Positions 1 to 11,342 are shown, counted from the stretch's first letter. The stretch is DNA of 64,000 bases from Agarophyton chilense (GCA_030374765.1 JARGXX010000003.1:868001-932000), one strand, 5' to 3'. The notes: generated by a model from the sequence alone, not told the origin. A program made the numbers and translations.

Positions 1-929
1 TGCGTTTTGTAAGCATAAACCAGTACCTCAACGTATTCGTCCCAGTCCAATTGATTCTCCCAAACGTAGTGCGCCAATCGTTCCAGAAGGGTGCGGTTTA
101 AACGTTCGGTTTGGCTATTTGCCTGCGGGTGGCACGCAGTGGTGGTCATATGTTTGATCCCTAAGGTAGCAAAATCGTGTGAGAAGAGTTTGGATACAAA
201 TTGGTTGCCGTTATCCGTGAGAAGGTAGAGTGGCATGCCACATGGATATACCCAGTGGGAGAAGAAGGTCGTGGCGACATCCGTGGCCGCTCTCCTTCCT
301 AGGGGTAGGGCTCGGGTAAGTTTGGTAAACCTATCGGTTATATCCAAACCAAACCGTTTCCCATGGGAAGACTTAGGCAAAGGCCCAAGTATATCCACTG
401 CGACAAATTCCATCGGACCTGTAGCCGGGAAGGTTTTCTATTTGGCCTGATGGTTGACGCCAGACCCTCGGATCTGTGCGCACGATGCACAGTTCCGTGC
501 GGTTTGCCATATGTCCTGCGCCATTATTGGCTAGTAGAAAAACTTGCTTAGGGTCTGGTACATTCGTCGGCCTTCAGGGTGACCAGGGAAGTGGGGGAAA
601 GGGGTGAGGTATAGGAATCGCGCCCTTAGCGAAGTTGGTGTTACCCGTTGGAGTGCGCCATCCAGCGGTGAGCGGCGACATAGTAGTCCAAATCGGTCAT
701 AGTCGAACAGGAATCCTGGGGTTCCTACCAATTGGGCTGTTTCCTTGCAGTACCCGTCTTCGACCTGCGCGTGTAGGAGTTCCTTAATAGTTATAGAGAG
801 GAGCTCTTTTTCCTCCGGGGCTATCGCAAAAACCTGAGGTGGTGCCGAATTGGGCTGGACTGTCTCCCTGTGCATTAGGTATACTTCGTTCTCCTTTATC
901 TCAGGATCCTCCGATTGCACCTTACCCAT
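1..929 (-). pseudogene. Integrase (zinc-binding region and core) of gypsy copy 1, broken
   Basis: The open part at 531-929 carries the linker and approach to the zinc-binding domain, with the segment FDYDRFGLLCRRSPLDGAL that is nearly identical in the 42-46 kb copy. Between 530 and 1 the frame continues with stops through the integrase core: short stretches correspond to the first catalytic-Asp strand and to the region before the window edge, which matches the RLAHYV...DEYVE segment of copy 2. The family role is strand transfer of retrotransposon cDNA into the host genome. Several in-frame stops make it non-functional. The C-terminal chromodomain seen in copy 2 would lie off the left edge. 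Confidence 0.82.
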
Positions 930-1031
930 AAGGTCATCTGTTTTTGTATAGTCCTAAGGCCCATCGTCTGTAAAGGGGGTAGGAATTCGGTCGTCGAATG
1001 GAGTGTCGTCAGTTCCCTCGATAATAATTCG

Positions 1032-2159
1032 CTAGAGGGCATCTGCTGCCTGGTGCTTGATGCCTGGCCTATATGTTATCTCGTAGTCCGATTCGGAGAG
1101 CCTGAGGCGCCATCTAGCGAGGCGACTCGATGCATTGGTCATATTGAGTAAACAGCGGAGTGAATCGTGGTCTGTCCTAATGGTAAACATGGTTCCCTCG
1201 AGGTACGAACGGAGTGTCAATACGGACCATACGATGGCTAGACATTCCTTTTCGGTCGTACTGTTGTTTCCCTCAGCGCTGATGAGCTATCTGCTCCAGT
1301 ATCCAATATGTCGATAGTCCTTCGGTGACTCCTGTTCCTGTAGCAGTGCAAAAGCCACTTGGACATCAAAAACATCCGTGTCTAGGAAAAAAGGCTTTTT
1401 GGACTTTGGTAAAGCCAATATGGGTGGGTTCAGCAATTTGTCTTTTAGGGTCTGAAATGCCTCGTACTGGTCGTCGGTAAGGGCTTGGAACTCTGAAGGT
1501 GTTTCTTTCTTTAGCATCGCGTTGAGAGTGGCCGAGATCTTGGAAAACTCTTGGACGAACCGTCGGTAAACGTCTCACAAGCCCACGAAGGATCGTAGTT
1601 CCGTGTGGGTCCTAGGAGGCTTAGCCTGGCAATTCGCATTTGTTGTACGTGTGGCCACGTTTAGCTTTCCTGGGAGGACGACGTGACCGAGATAGTCCAC
1701 CGAGGCCTGGAAGAAAGCGCATCTGCGGAGTTTCTGTGTTACTCCAGCGCCCTGTAGGATGGTTAGCACCTTCTTCACTTGGCGAAGGTGTTCCTTTACG
1801 GTCCGTGAGAAGATTATAACGTCATCCAAATAGACCAGGGCGAACTTTCATTTGACTCTGGACAGTATATTGTCCAATACCCGTTGGAAAGTGGCTGGTG
1901 CGTTCTTCAAACCAAAGGGAATGCGAGTAAATCTGAACAGACCTTCATGGGTGGTAAAGATTGTCAGCGCTCTCGCGTTTTCGGGCAAAGGGATTTGCCA
2001 GTAGCCAGAGTTAGCGTCCAGTTCGATAAATACGACAGCTTCGCCTAAGGAATCCAGACCGTTGTCCATGCGGGGTATCGGGTATGAGTCCCTCTCGGGT
2101 ACAGCGTTCAGCTTCCTGTAGTCGACACAGAACCTGACGGAGCCATCTTTCTTTGCCAC
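1032..2159 (-). pseudogene. Reverse transcriptase and RNase H of gypsy copy 1, broken
   Basis: The RT fingers and palm occupy 1848-2159, with the motif VDYRKLNAV, then ELDANSGYWQI (first catalytic Asp) and IPFGLKNAPATFQ. The catalytic YLDDVIIFS box sits at about 1810-1840, just after an in-frame stop at 1845-1847. RT thumb and connection continue to about 1575 (ELRSFVGL). RNase H follows at 1287-1517 (KKPFFLDTDVF) and 1032-1260 (TTEKECLAIVWSV, then YEITYRPGIKHQAADAL), separated by a frameshift. All motifs are typical of Ty3/gypsy polymerases. At least one stop and two frame changes interrupt the reading, so it is a relic. Confidence 0.88.
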
Positions 2160-2180
2160 GAGGACAAGGAGACTTGCCCA

Positions 2181-3321
2181 TTAGGATTGGTTTGGAGGCG
2201 CCGGCTCTATGACCTGAGCTTTGCGCATCTTGTCCATCTGGTTGGCGACAGTTTTCCTATCTTTAAGGCCGGTACGATATGGGTGCTGGAACTGTGGTCT
2301 AGCATCATCGTGAAGATCAATGCGGTGTGTAGTGGCTCTGATTGTGCCCAATCTCCCTGACCACATGGCCTGGTATTCCCTGAGGACGTCAAGTACCTGG
2401 GGCCTAAAGGATTCGAATTCTTCGCCGATGGCCACCGTCCCCTCCCAAGAGTCGACGTCCTCGTCGGGAGTTAGCGTCGCAAGGTTATCCATTTGGGCCT
2501 CCATAATGGCCACGGGCGCGGGTAGAGTGACAACAATCACGGTACCGTTATGTAACTGCACGGCTTTATCTAGGATGTTGCTGATTTTCACCAAAATGGA
2601 CCTGTTGGGGTGGATGTCTATTACTCCAATGGCTATCAAGGTAAGGTGCTTCAGAACCGTTTTCGGGTGGTTCTGAATCATTATGAGAACTGAAGACTGC
2701 GAATGGACCGATACAAGGATTTGGGTCATCGGGGGTATCGTTGTGGACTTTGACAGGCGAACGTTATTGGACTTCGTGTTTTCGGGGACAACCGCTCGTT
2801 TGCGGTTAGCTTCTGGCCTTGGGGCGGAACCAGTTATGGAGATGGAAGATGCGCGGTAGATTGTGACTTTCCTAAGGTTTTTGATAAATTGCCTTAATTT
2901 ATCGATCGATAAAGGAGGTCCCTAGCATTGCTTCAGCGCCCAAGTTAGGGCATACAAGGAACCACGTTCGAACTTTGAATTGTTCTAACTGGAGGTAAAG
3001 TGGTACTGTTCCTTTAATGTCCATTGGTCTACGTGAGGCATTGGTAATCCTTAGGGTCTTCCTTGCCTGAACGAAATCTTGCCACCCCAGTGGGAGCAGC
3101 TTAGGATGGACCAAGTTGGGACCAGCGTCTGTGTCCAATATAGCATTGGTCACTCGGGAGATGTTGGAACGAAGTTTTATGGTTACTCGAACTTTATAGT
3201 TCTCTTTCCTGAGGATACAGACGGGGTCGTTACTGTGTTCCAATTGTGGTTCATCCAAAGTGGTCCATTGTGGGTGGTTCGTATTGAGAGGTGAGGAGCT
3301 CATTGGCTCATGACCGTCCAA
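2181..3321 (-). pseudogene. Aspartic protease and protease-RT linker of gypsy copy 1
   Basis: The segment 2899-3321 encodes the retropepsin-like region. The flap-side sequence NAILDTDAGPNLVH corresponds to the catalytic D-T/S-G triad (here DTDAG, and DTGFG in copy 2). Downstream lies GAEAMLGTSFIDR, equivalent to the second half of the fold. The segment 2181-2729 continues on the C-terminal side towards RT, ending with sequence typical of the RT N-terminus (HRIDLHDDARP, then KLRS/KAQVIEPA). The protease matures the Gag-Pol polyprotein in this superfamily. The catalytic Gly position reads Asp in this copy, so even this module looks inactive. Confidence 0.75.
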
Positions 3322-3589
3322 TTAGTTGAGGCAGGGGCTTAAAAAGGGAGGATTTGCCTCTAGTCATCCCTCTAGGAGTTCTCCGATGGGATTTCCGTTT
3401 CTTCCTGAGAATAGGGTTCTTCCACGGGGTCGTCCGTAGGATGTACAATGACGTGGACCTGTGGGGCTTTGATCGGAGTATCCGGAGGCGTGGCATAGCG
3501 TGAGCTTCCAAGGGTCCCTGTGGTTCGTTTCTGTGCTCTGTTATACATTCTTTCGGATCTCCGCACCCGGGAATTCTCTTACATTAGGG

Positions 3590-5590
3590 CTAGGAGGTTT
3601 TTACGTGCGTCCTCAGGCCAGGCCGATACCTCGTACAGTCACAAGGTTGGGTCACGGTGAGGCAGAAGAAGCAAGCCCTTGGGGAGCGAACAAAAACGAC
3701 CTTGCGCGGCGGAAAGGGAGAATATTCGGGTGTGGGTGGTCCAGTGGTCGCTGTAGTTTCCTGGGAGGTATATGATGGGGGCCCAGAAGGAGAAGCAATG
3801 AAATTGACCGCGAGGACATCTCCCAAATCGGCGTAATGGAGTGATGCATCCATGTCCGATTCCGTGGAGCTAACCAAATGGGATTGGTTGTGTTTGTGCA
3901 ATGTAGTTAGGTGTCCTCTGGTTATATCAGCGTTGCGTCTGGAGGTCCCGTAGGTTTTTTCATAACCTTCGGCGTAGGTAACGATCCTTTCGAAGGAGTG
4001 TTGCGGGTTTTCTGTGTGGTAATTGCGCACATGTGTCCGAATGGCAGGGAGCAATCCCGCGATGAAGTGACGTTTAATCCGTCCTTCGGAGAACACGTTC
4101 CCACATCGATAAGCCTTTTTCCATAGGTATTCGGCGAAAGCCGATTCGGTCATGTCGGAGCTCTGCCTAAAGGATATTACTTCCTGGTGGGCATCCATTG
4201 TAACGTCATCCGCGGTGTAAGTTTCCAAGAGGTAATGAAGAACCTGAGGGTATGACCTGAGGAGCTCACGGTCTTGAGCATCCGCGAGGTCATTCGTGCC
4301 AGATATCTTCGAAACCACTCGGTCACGCGCCGGTCCAGTAAGGAAGAATTGGAAAAGGTACAGAGCGGCGCCCTCGTGGACACCGTTCTGATCGAAAGCC
4401 GTACGGAAAAAACTGAGAATCCTAAGTACAGCAATGGGATCGGAACCCGAGAACTTGTCCGTAATGGGTAGTTGCGTCCGTTTGGCCCATTTGGCAACTC
4501 TGCGAGCCACCGAACCAGAATTTTCGCGGACCAGTCGGCCAGCCGGTAATTCCGGTGGTCTAGAACCTTAGGGAAAAGTTCGTTTGTAGTTGTCAGTGGA
4601 CTGAAGCCTCTAACAGCAGCCTCATCCACTTTGGAGTCGGTCGTTTCGGTAGAGGACGATTTGGAATCACTCGTGTCCCAAGGGTCTCTTCTTTTACTCC
4701 TTCTGTTCTTTTTTCTCCTGTGGTTGCTTCTTTTCTTTCCAGCGGAATATGGACCTAAAGGATCGATCTCTCTATCAGATCCGATGGAGCTCTGAGGTCA
4801 CTGTTCCTCATTTAATCCGTCGGGTGGGGCAAGCGATCTCTCATCTAGACGCGGAGCTTCTCTTCTGCTCCTAGATTGTCCCACCATGGGGGTTTCCTGA
4901 TGGTATTACCAGCGAGGGGCGGATAATGCCGCCACTCCTGGGGGTTCGATATGGAGACCGGATGGTTAATTTGTGGTGGAGTGGTCCTTGGGACCAAATT
5001 GCCTGCCTGGCGGGTGACTGCTCCTTCAACGGCCTGTAGGAGGGAGTCTATGAATAATTCAGCCTCCATTACCTTAGGGACGATTCGAGTGATGAGTTAA
5101 TCCGTATTGTCAGCGATCGCCGTAGCGAGTCGCACGTCCATAATGGAATCCACGTGGGCTGAGCAGAGCTCACGGGGACGGGGCCCGAGAAGGTCGGCAA
5201 GCCCTGCGAGCATGTTTTCTCTAATTCCTTCGGTCTGGTGGGTTTTTCCTTGAGGTGTCCCTGGCCTAGAGGTGGCTCTGGTGAGGCGTTCTCGTAAACG
5301 CGCTGCCACCGTGGGTTCTCCACGACTCCTTTCAGAGTTATCCAGGGGGGTCAGTACTTCTTTCGGCTGGCTCCTCGTGTTTCTGCGGTCGCGAGCGGTG
5401 TCCACCTGAGGGTCAGGCGACATCGCTGGCGTGGTAGTCGCTCTTTTTTCGCCGTAGGATTCCTATGGTCTGGTCGGTTGGGTGTGTTTCCTGCATCCAT
5501 AATGGCGGTTGCTTCTGTACTTCTGGTCCGTTGGGGAATTAAACCAAAGGTTAAAAACCGGATAATTCTTCGTTCCAGGGGTCCGTTCAA
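3590..5590 (-). pseudogene. Gag of gypsy copy 1, frameshifted
   Basis: The longest open part, 3590-4510, encodes the capsid-like retrotransposon gag core (ITDKFSGSDPIAVLRILSFFRTAFDQNGV...). It is the same protein as the gag at 42466-42933, there with FWGSYSIAVLNVLSLFRTACDQNGV. Its end holds a Cys-rich segment (RACFFCLTVTQPCDCTRY) in the position of a zinc knuckle. Upstream pieces in other frames (4177-4629, 4845-5069, 5097-5423, 5351-5590) look like the N-terminal region of gag, polar and Pro/Arg rich, and imply at least three frame changes. Copy 2 lacks this N-terminal part and begins at about 42.33 kb, opposite position 4640 here. Confidence 0.78.
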
Positions 5591-5665
5591 TTATTCCAAA
5601 GGCTTCTAAGTCGGAAGACCAAAATGCAACGAAATGACGGGTGGGTCAGCGTATGGTTCTCGACC

Positions 5666-5716
5666 GGTGGTAGCGTAGTAGAGCGGGTCCTAAGGTTCGA
5701 ATCCTTGACGGCGGCA
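5666..5716 (+). tRNA. tRNA-derived relic (D-arm-like segment plus T-arm), not a functional tRNA
   Basis: The stretch contains a D-arm/A-box-like sequence (GTAGCGTAGTAGAGCG). It is followed directly by a good T-arm with the B-box core GGTTCGAATCC and a five-pair stem (TAAGG against CCTTG, one T-G pair). The anticodon arm is missing, so this is not an active tRNA gene. It lies about 80-130 bp upstream of gag of gypsy copy 1 in the element's orientation, where a primer-binding site would be expected. It may therefore be a captured tRNA fragment or an unusual primer-binding region. Either reading is inference. Confidence 0.3.
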
Positions 5717-6412
5717 CTCCCAGAGTACTTGGTTCAATGGGCTGGCGTTTACTGCGTAGTCCTTGCAGGTTGGAGCTACGGAAACGATGGCTTGAAGACC
5801 AAAGGGTGGAATTGATTTACCAACGGGGTTTATTTAGTATCTGAACGGTGCCTAACGTACTCTAAGGATGAAGCGTCACTCGAGCCAAGTAAATAGTACT
5901 GGCGAGGCGCTGGGATCTCCCTGGCACTGTAATGCTAATCTATTACACTTATTAAAATAAATTAATAATCTACATAAGTCCACCTGAGTTTGACCCGTCC
6001 GTGTGTCGTCTGTAAGATACCTCAGAGCCCGCTGGCTTACAGAGCTCAACCGTTATTATCGCTCCTTTACATACTGTTTTATGTCACTTCACGTATTGGT
6101 GTACAGCTTTTTAGAGCGATTGAGCTGAGTTTCTATTTTTTTTAAAGACAGATTGGCTCCATGTAGAGCTAATATTTGAGACACTTTTAGGCTACTAAAA
6201 GCATCTCTACCGCAGTAACTCTATCCGGTATGTTCATCCCGTGGGGCTAAATTGTCACTCTACCGCGGGAAATGATATCTATCTTTTTCATTTCCCTTTT
6301 CTTTAGAGGTGAGATTTTCTTTATTAGACACCCTAGTAGAGGCTGAAGTGTATCAAATAGAAGGAATAGAGACGCCAGCATGGCTCTCGTGATTGGATAG
6401 TCAAGTATAGTT
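5717..6412. other. Stretch without recognisable gene
   Basis: AT-richer sequence between the gypsy copy and the Harbinger relic. No ORF with recognisable protein similarity, no clear LTR and no repeat structure was seen. Confidence 0.5.
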
Positions 6413-7450
6413 TTGGTGCCACCTGCCCATTCCCCAACCCACACCCTTGCACCTTCTGCTACCCAAACACGAACACCACTGCACCTTTCTCTCTTCCTTA
6501 CCACCTCCGCCCCTTCCCCGCTCAGCCACATTCTCACCATATTGGGCCGTGGGAAGAGCTGGGACGTGTTAGAGAACGAAACGCTCGCAAAGGCGTGGGA
6601 TGGGGCATCAGAAGACCGGATCGCTGGAGTTGATTAAACGAGAAAGGTTTTCATGGAGAGCGTTAAATGGCGCTTCGTAGAGCTAGGTCTGGAGCCCTTG
6701 TGGAGGTTGGAAGGAAAACACGGATCTCGAACAACAAATGGTATTGCGCAACACGTCTCGGATATGTCGGCAGATGTTCAGAAGTTTCGGGTAGCGATGT
6801 GCAGAGTGCAGATATCAGACCCGACCGGAGTATCCGACATGAGCGACGCTTCAATGGCAACGGCCATCCATCTGGGAAATACAAACCTTATGTTCTACGA
6901 TTTCAAGGACTTCGGCGCAAAGAAGTGGCTGCAATTTGACGACTGGAAAGTGATTCGTAAGCACCCCAAGTGGTGCGCGCCGCCATTAACTGAGTCATCT
7001 CACAGCCGTGAAGATTTCCACGATGACGACGATTGCTCTTCCGAGACTGTTGAACTTACTACGCCCAGAAAGGGGCTTCAAAGTAAAGTAGAAGAACTGT
7101 TAAACAAAAGCAACCGTAGCGCGAAGGTGATAAAACAGAAAGAGTTACGAACGCAAGCCGTCCGATCTTTGGCATAGTCTGCAAAGCGCAAGCCAGAAAT
7201 ACTGGAAGAGAAAAACGCGATAGCGATCTTCTCTCTCCCAGAATCCCAAGTCAAGTTGGAAACGGCAGCATTCTTCGACGCGCTACTGAATACATATCTT
7301 ACAAACATCCTGAAACGGGCTCAGATTGCCCAAAGTGAAGACACCAGCGCAACAAAAGCCCCTCTTGCAGAGACGATGGCTGGAACGGCGGTTACAAGCG
7401 CTGTTGAAAAGTCAGTTGCACCTCCCAAGGACTCTTCCGAGGCGCAGTGA
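6413..7450 (+). pseudogene. PIF/Harbinger accessory Myb-like (trihelix-type) protein, broken by stops
   Basis: One reading frame runs from about 6540 to 7450 and is interrupted by TAA at 6635-6637 and TAG at 7175-7177. It begins with a Myb/SANT-like block (GRGKSWDVLENETLAKAW) followed by the second-helix region. It then carries the family signature near FDDWKVIRKHPKW, an acidic Ser/Asp-rich linker, and a basic helical C-terminus (KVEELLNKSNRSAKVIKQKEL...). Proteins of this architecture accompany Harbinger transposases and are needed in known systems for nuclear import and DNA binding of the transposase. The gene converges on the Harbinger transposase relic at 7643-8822, which supports the pairing. 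No ATG precedes the Myb block in frame; the upstream frame opens near 6413. Confidence 0.62.
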
Positions 7451-7642
7451 AAAGCTTTGAGGGGAGAGAACGGCCCTGTTGTATATGGAATTTCCTTCGG
7501 GGGCTCGTGCCCCCGCCACGCCGGAAGAAACCTCCGGAAACACCGTCTTTTAGGGCGTTTCGCGCCGTTTTATGTATTAGTAAAGCGTTTTTTATCGGAG
7601 AGACGTCGATGAGAGTATTTGGTCTGCCATTCCGATGCCATT

Positions 7643-8822
7643 TTATCGCTGAAAACGTGCCCAGATATGGTGAATGAGGTGGTGCTTCATTGATAAGTGA
7701 TCAACTGTACTGACGATTCTCGAAAAACCTGACGCTACTATCGAAGAACATGTCTGAGAAGCGAAGCTGTCGCGTAGTAGTTCTTGGGTAACTTTGTTGG
7801 ACTCCGATGTGAATCTCTGGCCCTTATTGAACATCGCTACGACCTCTTCGAAGTGAATCAGACCGTTCATGCAACTGTTCTACGAGTTCCTCCTGTACTC
7901 AACGACAATTTTGTGAAGTATAATGCACGTTGTCATAACATATTCCATGTCTGTGTGGTTCCACATTCTGCAGGGTCTCTGCAGAATGTTAAAATGAGCT
8001 ACAAGGACACCAAAAGCTCGCTCTATATCCTTTTTGAAGGCCTCTTGGGTTTTCAAATACGCACTTTGCTTTTGTCCGATTGCATTTTTGATTATTTTGG
8101 CAAAGATGGTCTTATTTGGGTTGATTCCGTCTCCCAGATAGGAAAGCAAAGTGCGTGTTGTTCCGTTTACCGTGTACGGTAAAGACGGTGGGAATTATGC
8201 CTCACGGATCTTCTGCATAGTTGCAGATGTGTCCAACACGTTCAGCTCGTTATGAGTACCAGGACTACCGAAGTGATCTTGCCATATCCTTATTCAGGCA
8301 TCACAAATCGTCTCTAGAATGACTTTAGGTTTTTTCTCTTTACCTTTTTAATGTTCAGCCCACGCCATGGGACAGTTTTTCCATTCCCAGTGCTGGCAGT
8401 CTATGCTTCCAATGAAGCCTGAGAAGTCTCGTGCTGTATTGATCTTAATGATGCGACTCGAGTCTTGTTCCGTGGGTAAGCGCATAACCTCAGCGCCGAA
8501 TTTTTCGACAACTAAACGACAGAACGCCTTAACTGAATGTAGTACAGAATCTTTTGACATTTAGAGGTACTCATTTAAAGCATCTGCAGTGAACCCATAC
8601 GCAAGTATCTGCAATGCAGCTACGATGCGCTGCAACGGATGAGTCCCTCCATTACCCAGCCTTTCTACTTTTTGAACGAATATCCCTTGTCCATCCAGTT
8701 TCTGGAGAACGTACTAAAAGACTTTGCGTCCCATTCTGAACCGCCGGGCAAATTTGTCGTCTCCATTCTTTGGTACTGAGCCGAATCACTCGGGCAGGAG
8801 GCGATTCATCGCAGCATAGAAG
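7643..8822 (-). pseudogene. PIF/Harbinger DDE transposase, decayed
   Basis: Reading minus, the parts are: an N-terminal block with FARRFRMGRKVF and AALQILAYGFTADALNEYL (8570-8822); the first catalytic region IGSIDCQHWEWKNCP (about 8360-8430), where Asp is the first catalytic residue; YLGDGINP (about 8130) with the second Asp; KKDIERAFGVL (about 8030) with the catalytic Glu; and a tail ending KHHLIHHIWARFQR near 7643. Order and motifs are those of plant-type Harbinger transposases (nuclease domain DDE_Tnp_4). Stops and frame changes interrupt the gene at about 8790, 8720, 8563, 8340 and 7877. The catalytic DDE residues themselves survive. The Myb-like partner lies tail to tail on its left. Confidence 0.82.
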
Positions 8823-9695
8823 TTGCGGACGACATTTTCGCGCTTTCCTGGCAGAGACCCAGCGCGACGGTGCAAGCGTAAGTGCTCGAGTTCTTAAAGG
8901 ATACCAGTAGCGGCAAGGGAGGACAGAATGTCGTCGTTGCTTGACTTGTTGGAGTCCACCATGGCACGCACGATCCGTTTACATTACGGTACGCGGTAGG
9001 ACGGAAATAATTGGCATGATTAAGAGCGGATTTCCATTTCACTCTATTGGACAATGCGCCCAATTGAGGGGCTCAAAAAAGCGAATAGATTATGAGTTCA
9101 GATGCACGCTAGAAATGCTATAAGTTTTCAACCGTTTGGAACTGTTTTCTATGTTTAAAGAACCTTTAAAGAGTCCATAAATCAGTCAGTGACATGCTGC
9201 GTGTTTTGAAATATTTATTGGCAAATGGCTAAATCCTGTTGCGATTCGAGGCATTTCGTCCTGCTCAAATGTAACTGTATTTGGAGGAGCTCGGACACTG
9301 GTGACCTGATCCGAAAGTGCAAACGGTCATGTCATCGCCGATAAGGGTCCCGGGACTGGGATAATTCGTCTCTACCCAACGAACCCACCTCTTCTTGGGG
9401 TTGTTCTTCTGTGCAAGAACTGCGAAGTGCACCTCCATGCAATGTGGTGCTGAAAAGTACCCTATCCATACTCGGTTTGTCTTTTGCGGCCGAACCAGTT
9501 GCTGTGCGTCAACATTACCTGCACAGGCACGACGATGATTCCACAGCTTCATTATTTGTCAATACCTTTCCCTGTGGCTATACTTAGCAACTAATACCAT
9601 CTCATGGACTCTTACGTGCGGTGTAGGTAAGCTCGCTTGCGTTGTTTCTATGAAATTCTAAGACCAACAGACAATTTCGGACACCAAAGTTCCAA
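8823..9695. other. Transposon-flanking stretch, no recognised gene
   Basis: A 95-codon open frame on the minus strand at 9265-9552 has no recognised similarity and no ATG context of note. The sequence probably includes the outer part of the Harbinger element, but no terminal inverted repeat was found by eye. Confidence 0.4.
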
Positions 9696-10451
9696 TTGAG
9701 AACGACTCGAACCATCAGAGTTCTGGTTATTCAGCAGCGGATCAAAGGATTTCAAACGACATCAAATTATTACAGAGTGCAAATACCGGCATGCAATGCA
9801 TCACAGACACGAATGTTTCTGTTATCTCGAGCGTTGTGCATGCGCTTAGGGAAGAGATACATCCGCTGTTCTAAACCTCTGGATTGTGAAGACAGAGAGG
9901 CCGGCGTGAAGGACATTACTGGTGCAAACAAATGCATTTCCAATTCTATGCCGGGAGACGATTGTGATCTTTTCTTATCAGCAGTGTGCACTGCACTGCA
10001 CCGTAAACAGGTGCGCAACGACATAACTACTCCATGGATCGCCCCGCCTAGTTTTCACAAGCTCTGGTTGTTAACAAGCCAAGTGTCTACTGAACGTTTT
10101 GCGGATTGCTTCAATGAAAGTGGGATAGTTCAGTCATACTGTAGTTTGAAGAGTGAATATGTAGCATTCAGTAGATTGGGGGCGTTGGAATCTCAAGGGG
10201 AACGAATAGAAGGAGGTGCTAGAAACCCGCCGTTTGATCTATGTTTCATTGAAAAGCATATCCATTCTTTTGAAAACGGTGTGCAGCGTTCAAAACCATA
10301 TTGTCGCCTTGTGAATTTACCTCTTGGAAAGCGATATGTAATGGTCAAACATATAGAGAGCCTGGTTTGTGAAGGTAAACTGCTAAATACCGCCCCCGCT
10401 TGGTCATTTCCGTTTATGAACCAACAGATTCTACTTCCCGTGATCATCTGA
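9696..10451 (+). CDS. PCIF1-like adenine-N6 methyltransferase-type ORF (fragment)
   Basis: This is the longest uninterrupted frame (251 codons) between 9 and 17 kb. Around residues 132-180 it reads RFADCFN...VQSYCS...FSRLGAL...GGARNPPFD. This layout (Cys-Phe/Asn block, YCS, a Phe-x-x-x-Gly region, then NPPF) is the order I know from the catalytic part of PCIF1-type cap m6A methyltransferases. NPPF is the [ND]PP[FYW] catalytic motif of N6-adenine methyltransferases. The frame opens at a TTG, with no ATG before residue 40, and stops soon after the motif, so an exon or the N-terminus may be missing. It lies on the strand opposite the large relic at 11.3-16.4 kb. Function is inferred from motifs only; a chance match cannot be excluded. 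Confidence 0.42.
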   Translation: MRTTRTIRVLVIQQRIKGFQTTSNYYRVQIPACNASQTRMFLLSRALCMRLGKRYIRCSKPLDCEDREAGVKDITGANKCISNSMPGDDCDLFLSAVCTALHRKQVRNDITTPWIAPPSFHKLWLLTSQVSTERFADCFNESGIVQSYCSLKSEYVAFSRLGALESQGERIEGGARNPPFDLCFIEKHIHSFENGVQRSKPYCRLVNLPLGKRYVMVKHIESLVCEGKLLNTAPAWSFPFMNQQILLPVII

Positions 10452-10639
10452 AGCCGAAGCGTTAAATGTTTCAATCGGTTGGTATATTTGTATAATGGAA
10501 CAGGGAATACCTACTAAAGCACGAAACGCCATGTGATACTGAAAAGCTCTACCGGTTATGGATAAAGCGCAACCCTCATATCTGTGAAGACGTCGTTTTA
10601 CATGGCGACGCGTTGGTTCGCGCTTTCCCACATGAGCTG

Positions 10640-11342
10640 AGAAAAATGAAATTGATGTTGGAACGTTATATAGATGAGGTAGTATAGTGGCAACCGTTGA
10701 ATACTATCTCGTCCTTACATGTTGCCCTCTTTGAGAGACTTGTTCTGTTCTTCAAAACTTTAAAGTAAGTCAATGATGTCCTCTTCTTCTTGGGAGTCGT
10801 TAGATTCATTCCTGGATGTGTCATGCGATGAGGTTTGTGAACTATTACGTGCATCAATTTCAATCCCTTCATGTCGTGCAGAACGCAACGTAGTTCCCGC
10901 TTCGAATGCACTTTCAATGCTTTTCAGAGTTTTCAATGTGGCTGTAGAAGGAGACGCTTCTGTCCCAGCTGCCTCATTATTTTCTAGGCCTGTGATACTA
11001 CATTACCATCTTCATTGTATCCATCATCCCAGGTACATCCTCTGACAAACTCTCGAGAAACAATTCTTTCAGAAGCTCGTCTCCAGTACTTAGCAGTTAT
11101 GAAAACTGCTCTTTGCCAATGTAACTGAATATGAGAAGGATCTGGGAGCAGCTCATTGGCGCAAGCAGCTTCATCTGCAACAAAGTTTCTGACCACCGTT
11201 CGTCAGTTCAAAGATCCAATTGTGTTCTCCGAGACAAAAAAGACTTCCGCAATTCGTTCAACTCTCGCTCTTTGAAAACCGCTTTTTCCAATTCTTCCTT
11301 CATGGTTGACTTATATTTCCTCTTATTACAGAAGTTCTTCTT
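10640..11342. other. Stretch between relic ORFs, no recognised gene
   Basis: Short open frames exist on both strands (for example 10773-11045 + and 11131-11472 +), but none shows a recognisable domain. The second one overlaps the relic gene at 11343-11975 on the opposite strand. Confidence 0.35.

Larger units (their letters stand above)
1..5590 (-). mobile_element. Ty3/gypsy (chromovirus-type) retrotransposon, copy 1, decayed, 3' end off window
   Basis: Reading the minus strand, pieces of gag, protease, reverse transcriptase, RNase H, integrase zinc region and integrase core occur in the order gag-PR-RT-RH-IN, which defines the Ty3/gypsy superfamily. Every module is broken by stops or frameshifts. 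The proteins align along most of their length with those of the copy at 42.3-46.6 kb, so the two are members of one family. That copy has a chromodomain after its integrase, so this family is a chromovirus. The integrase runs off the left edge of the window, so the 3' LTR is not seen. No LTR resembling the family's LTR (46.6-47.2 kb and 57.8-58.5 kb) was recognised upstream of gag, so the 5' LTR is missing or too decayed to see by eye. Confidence 0.9.
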
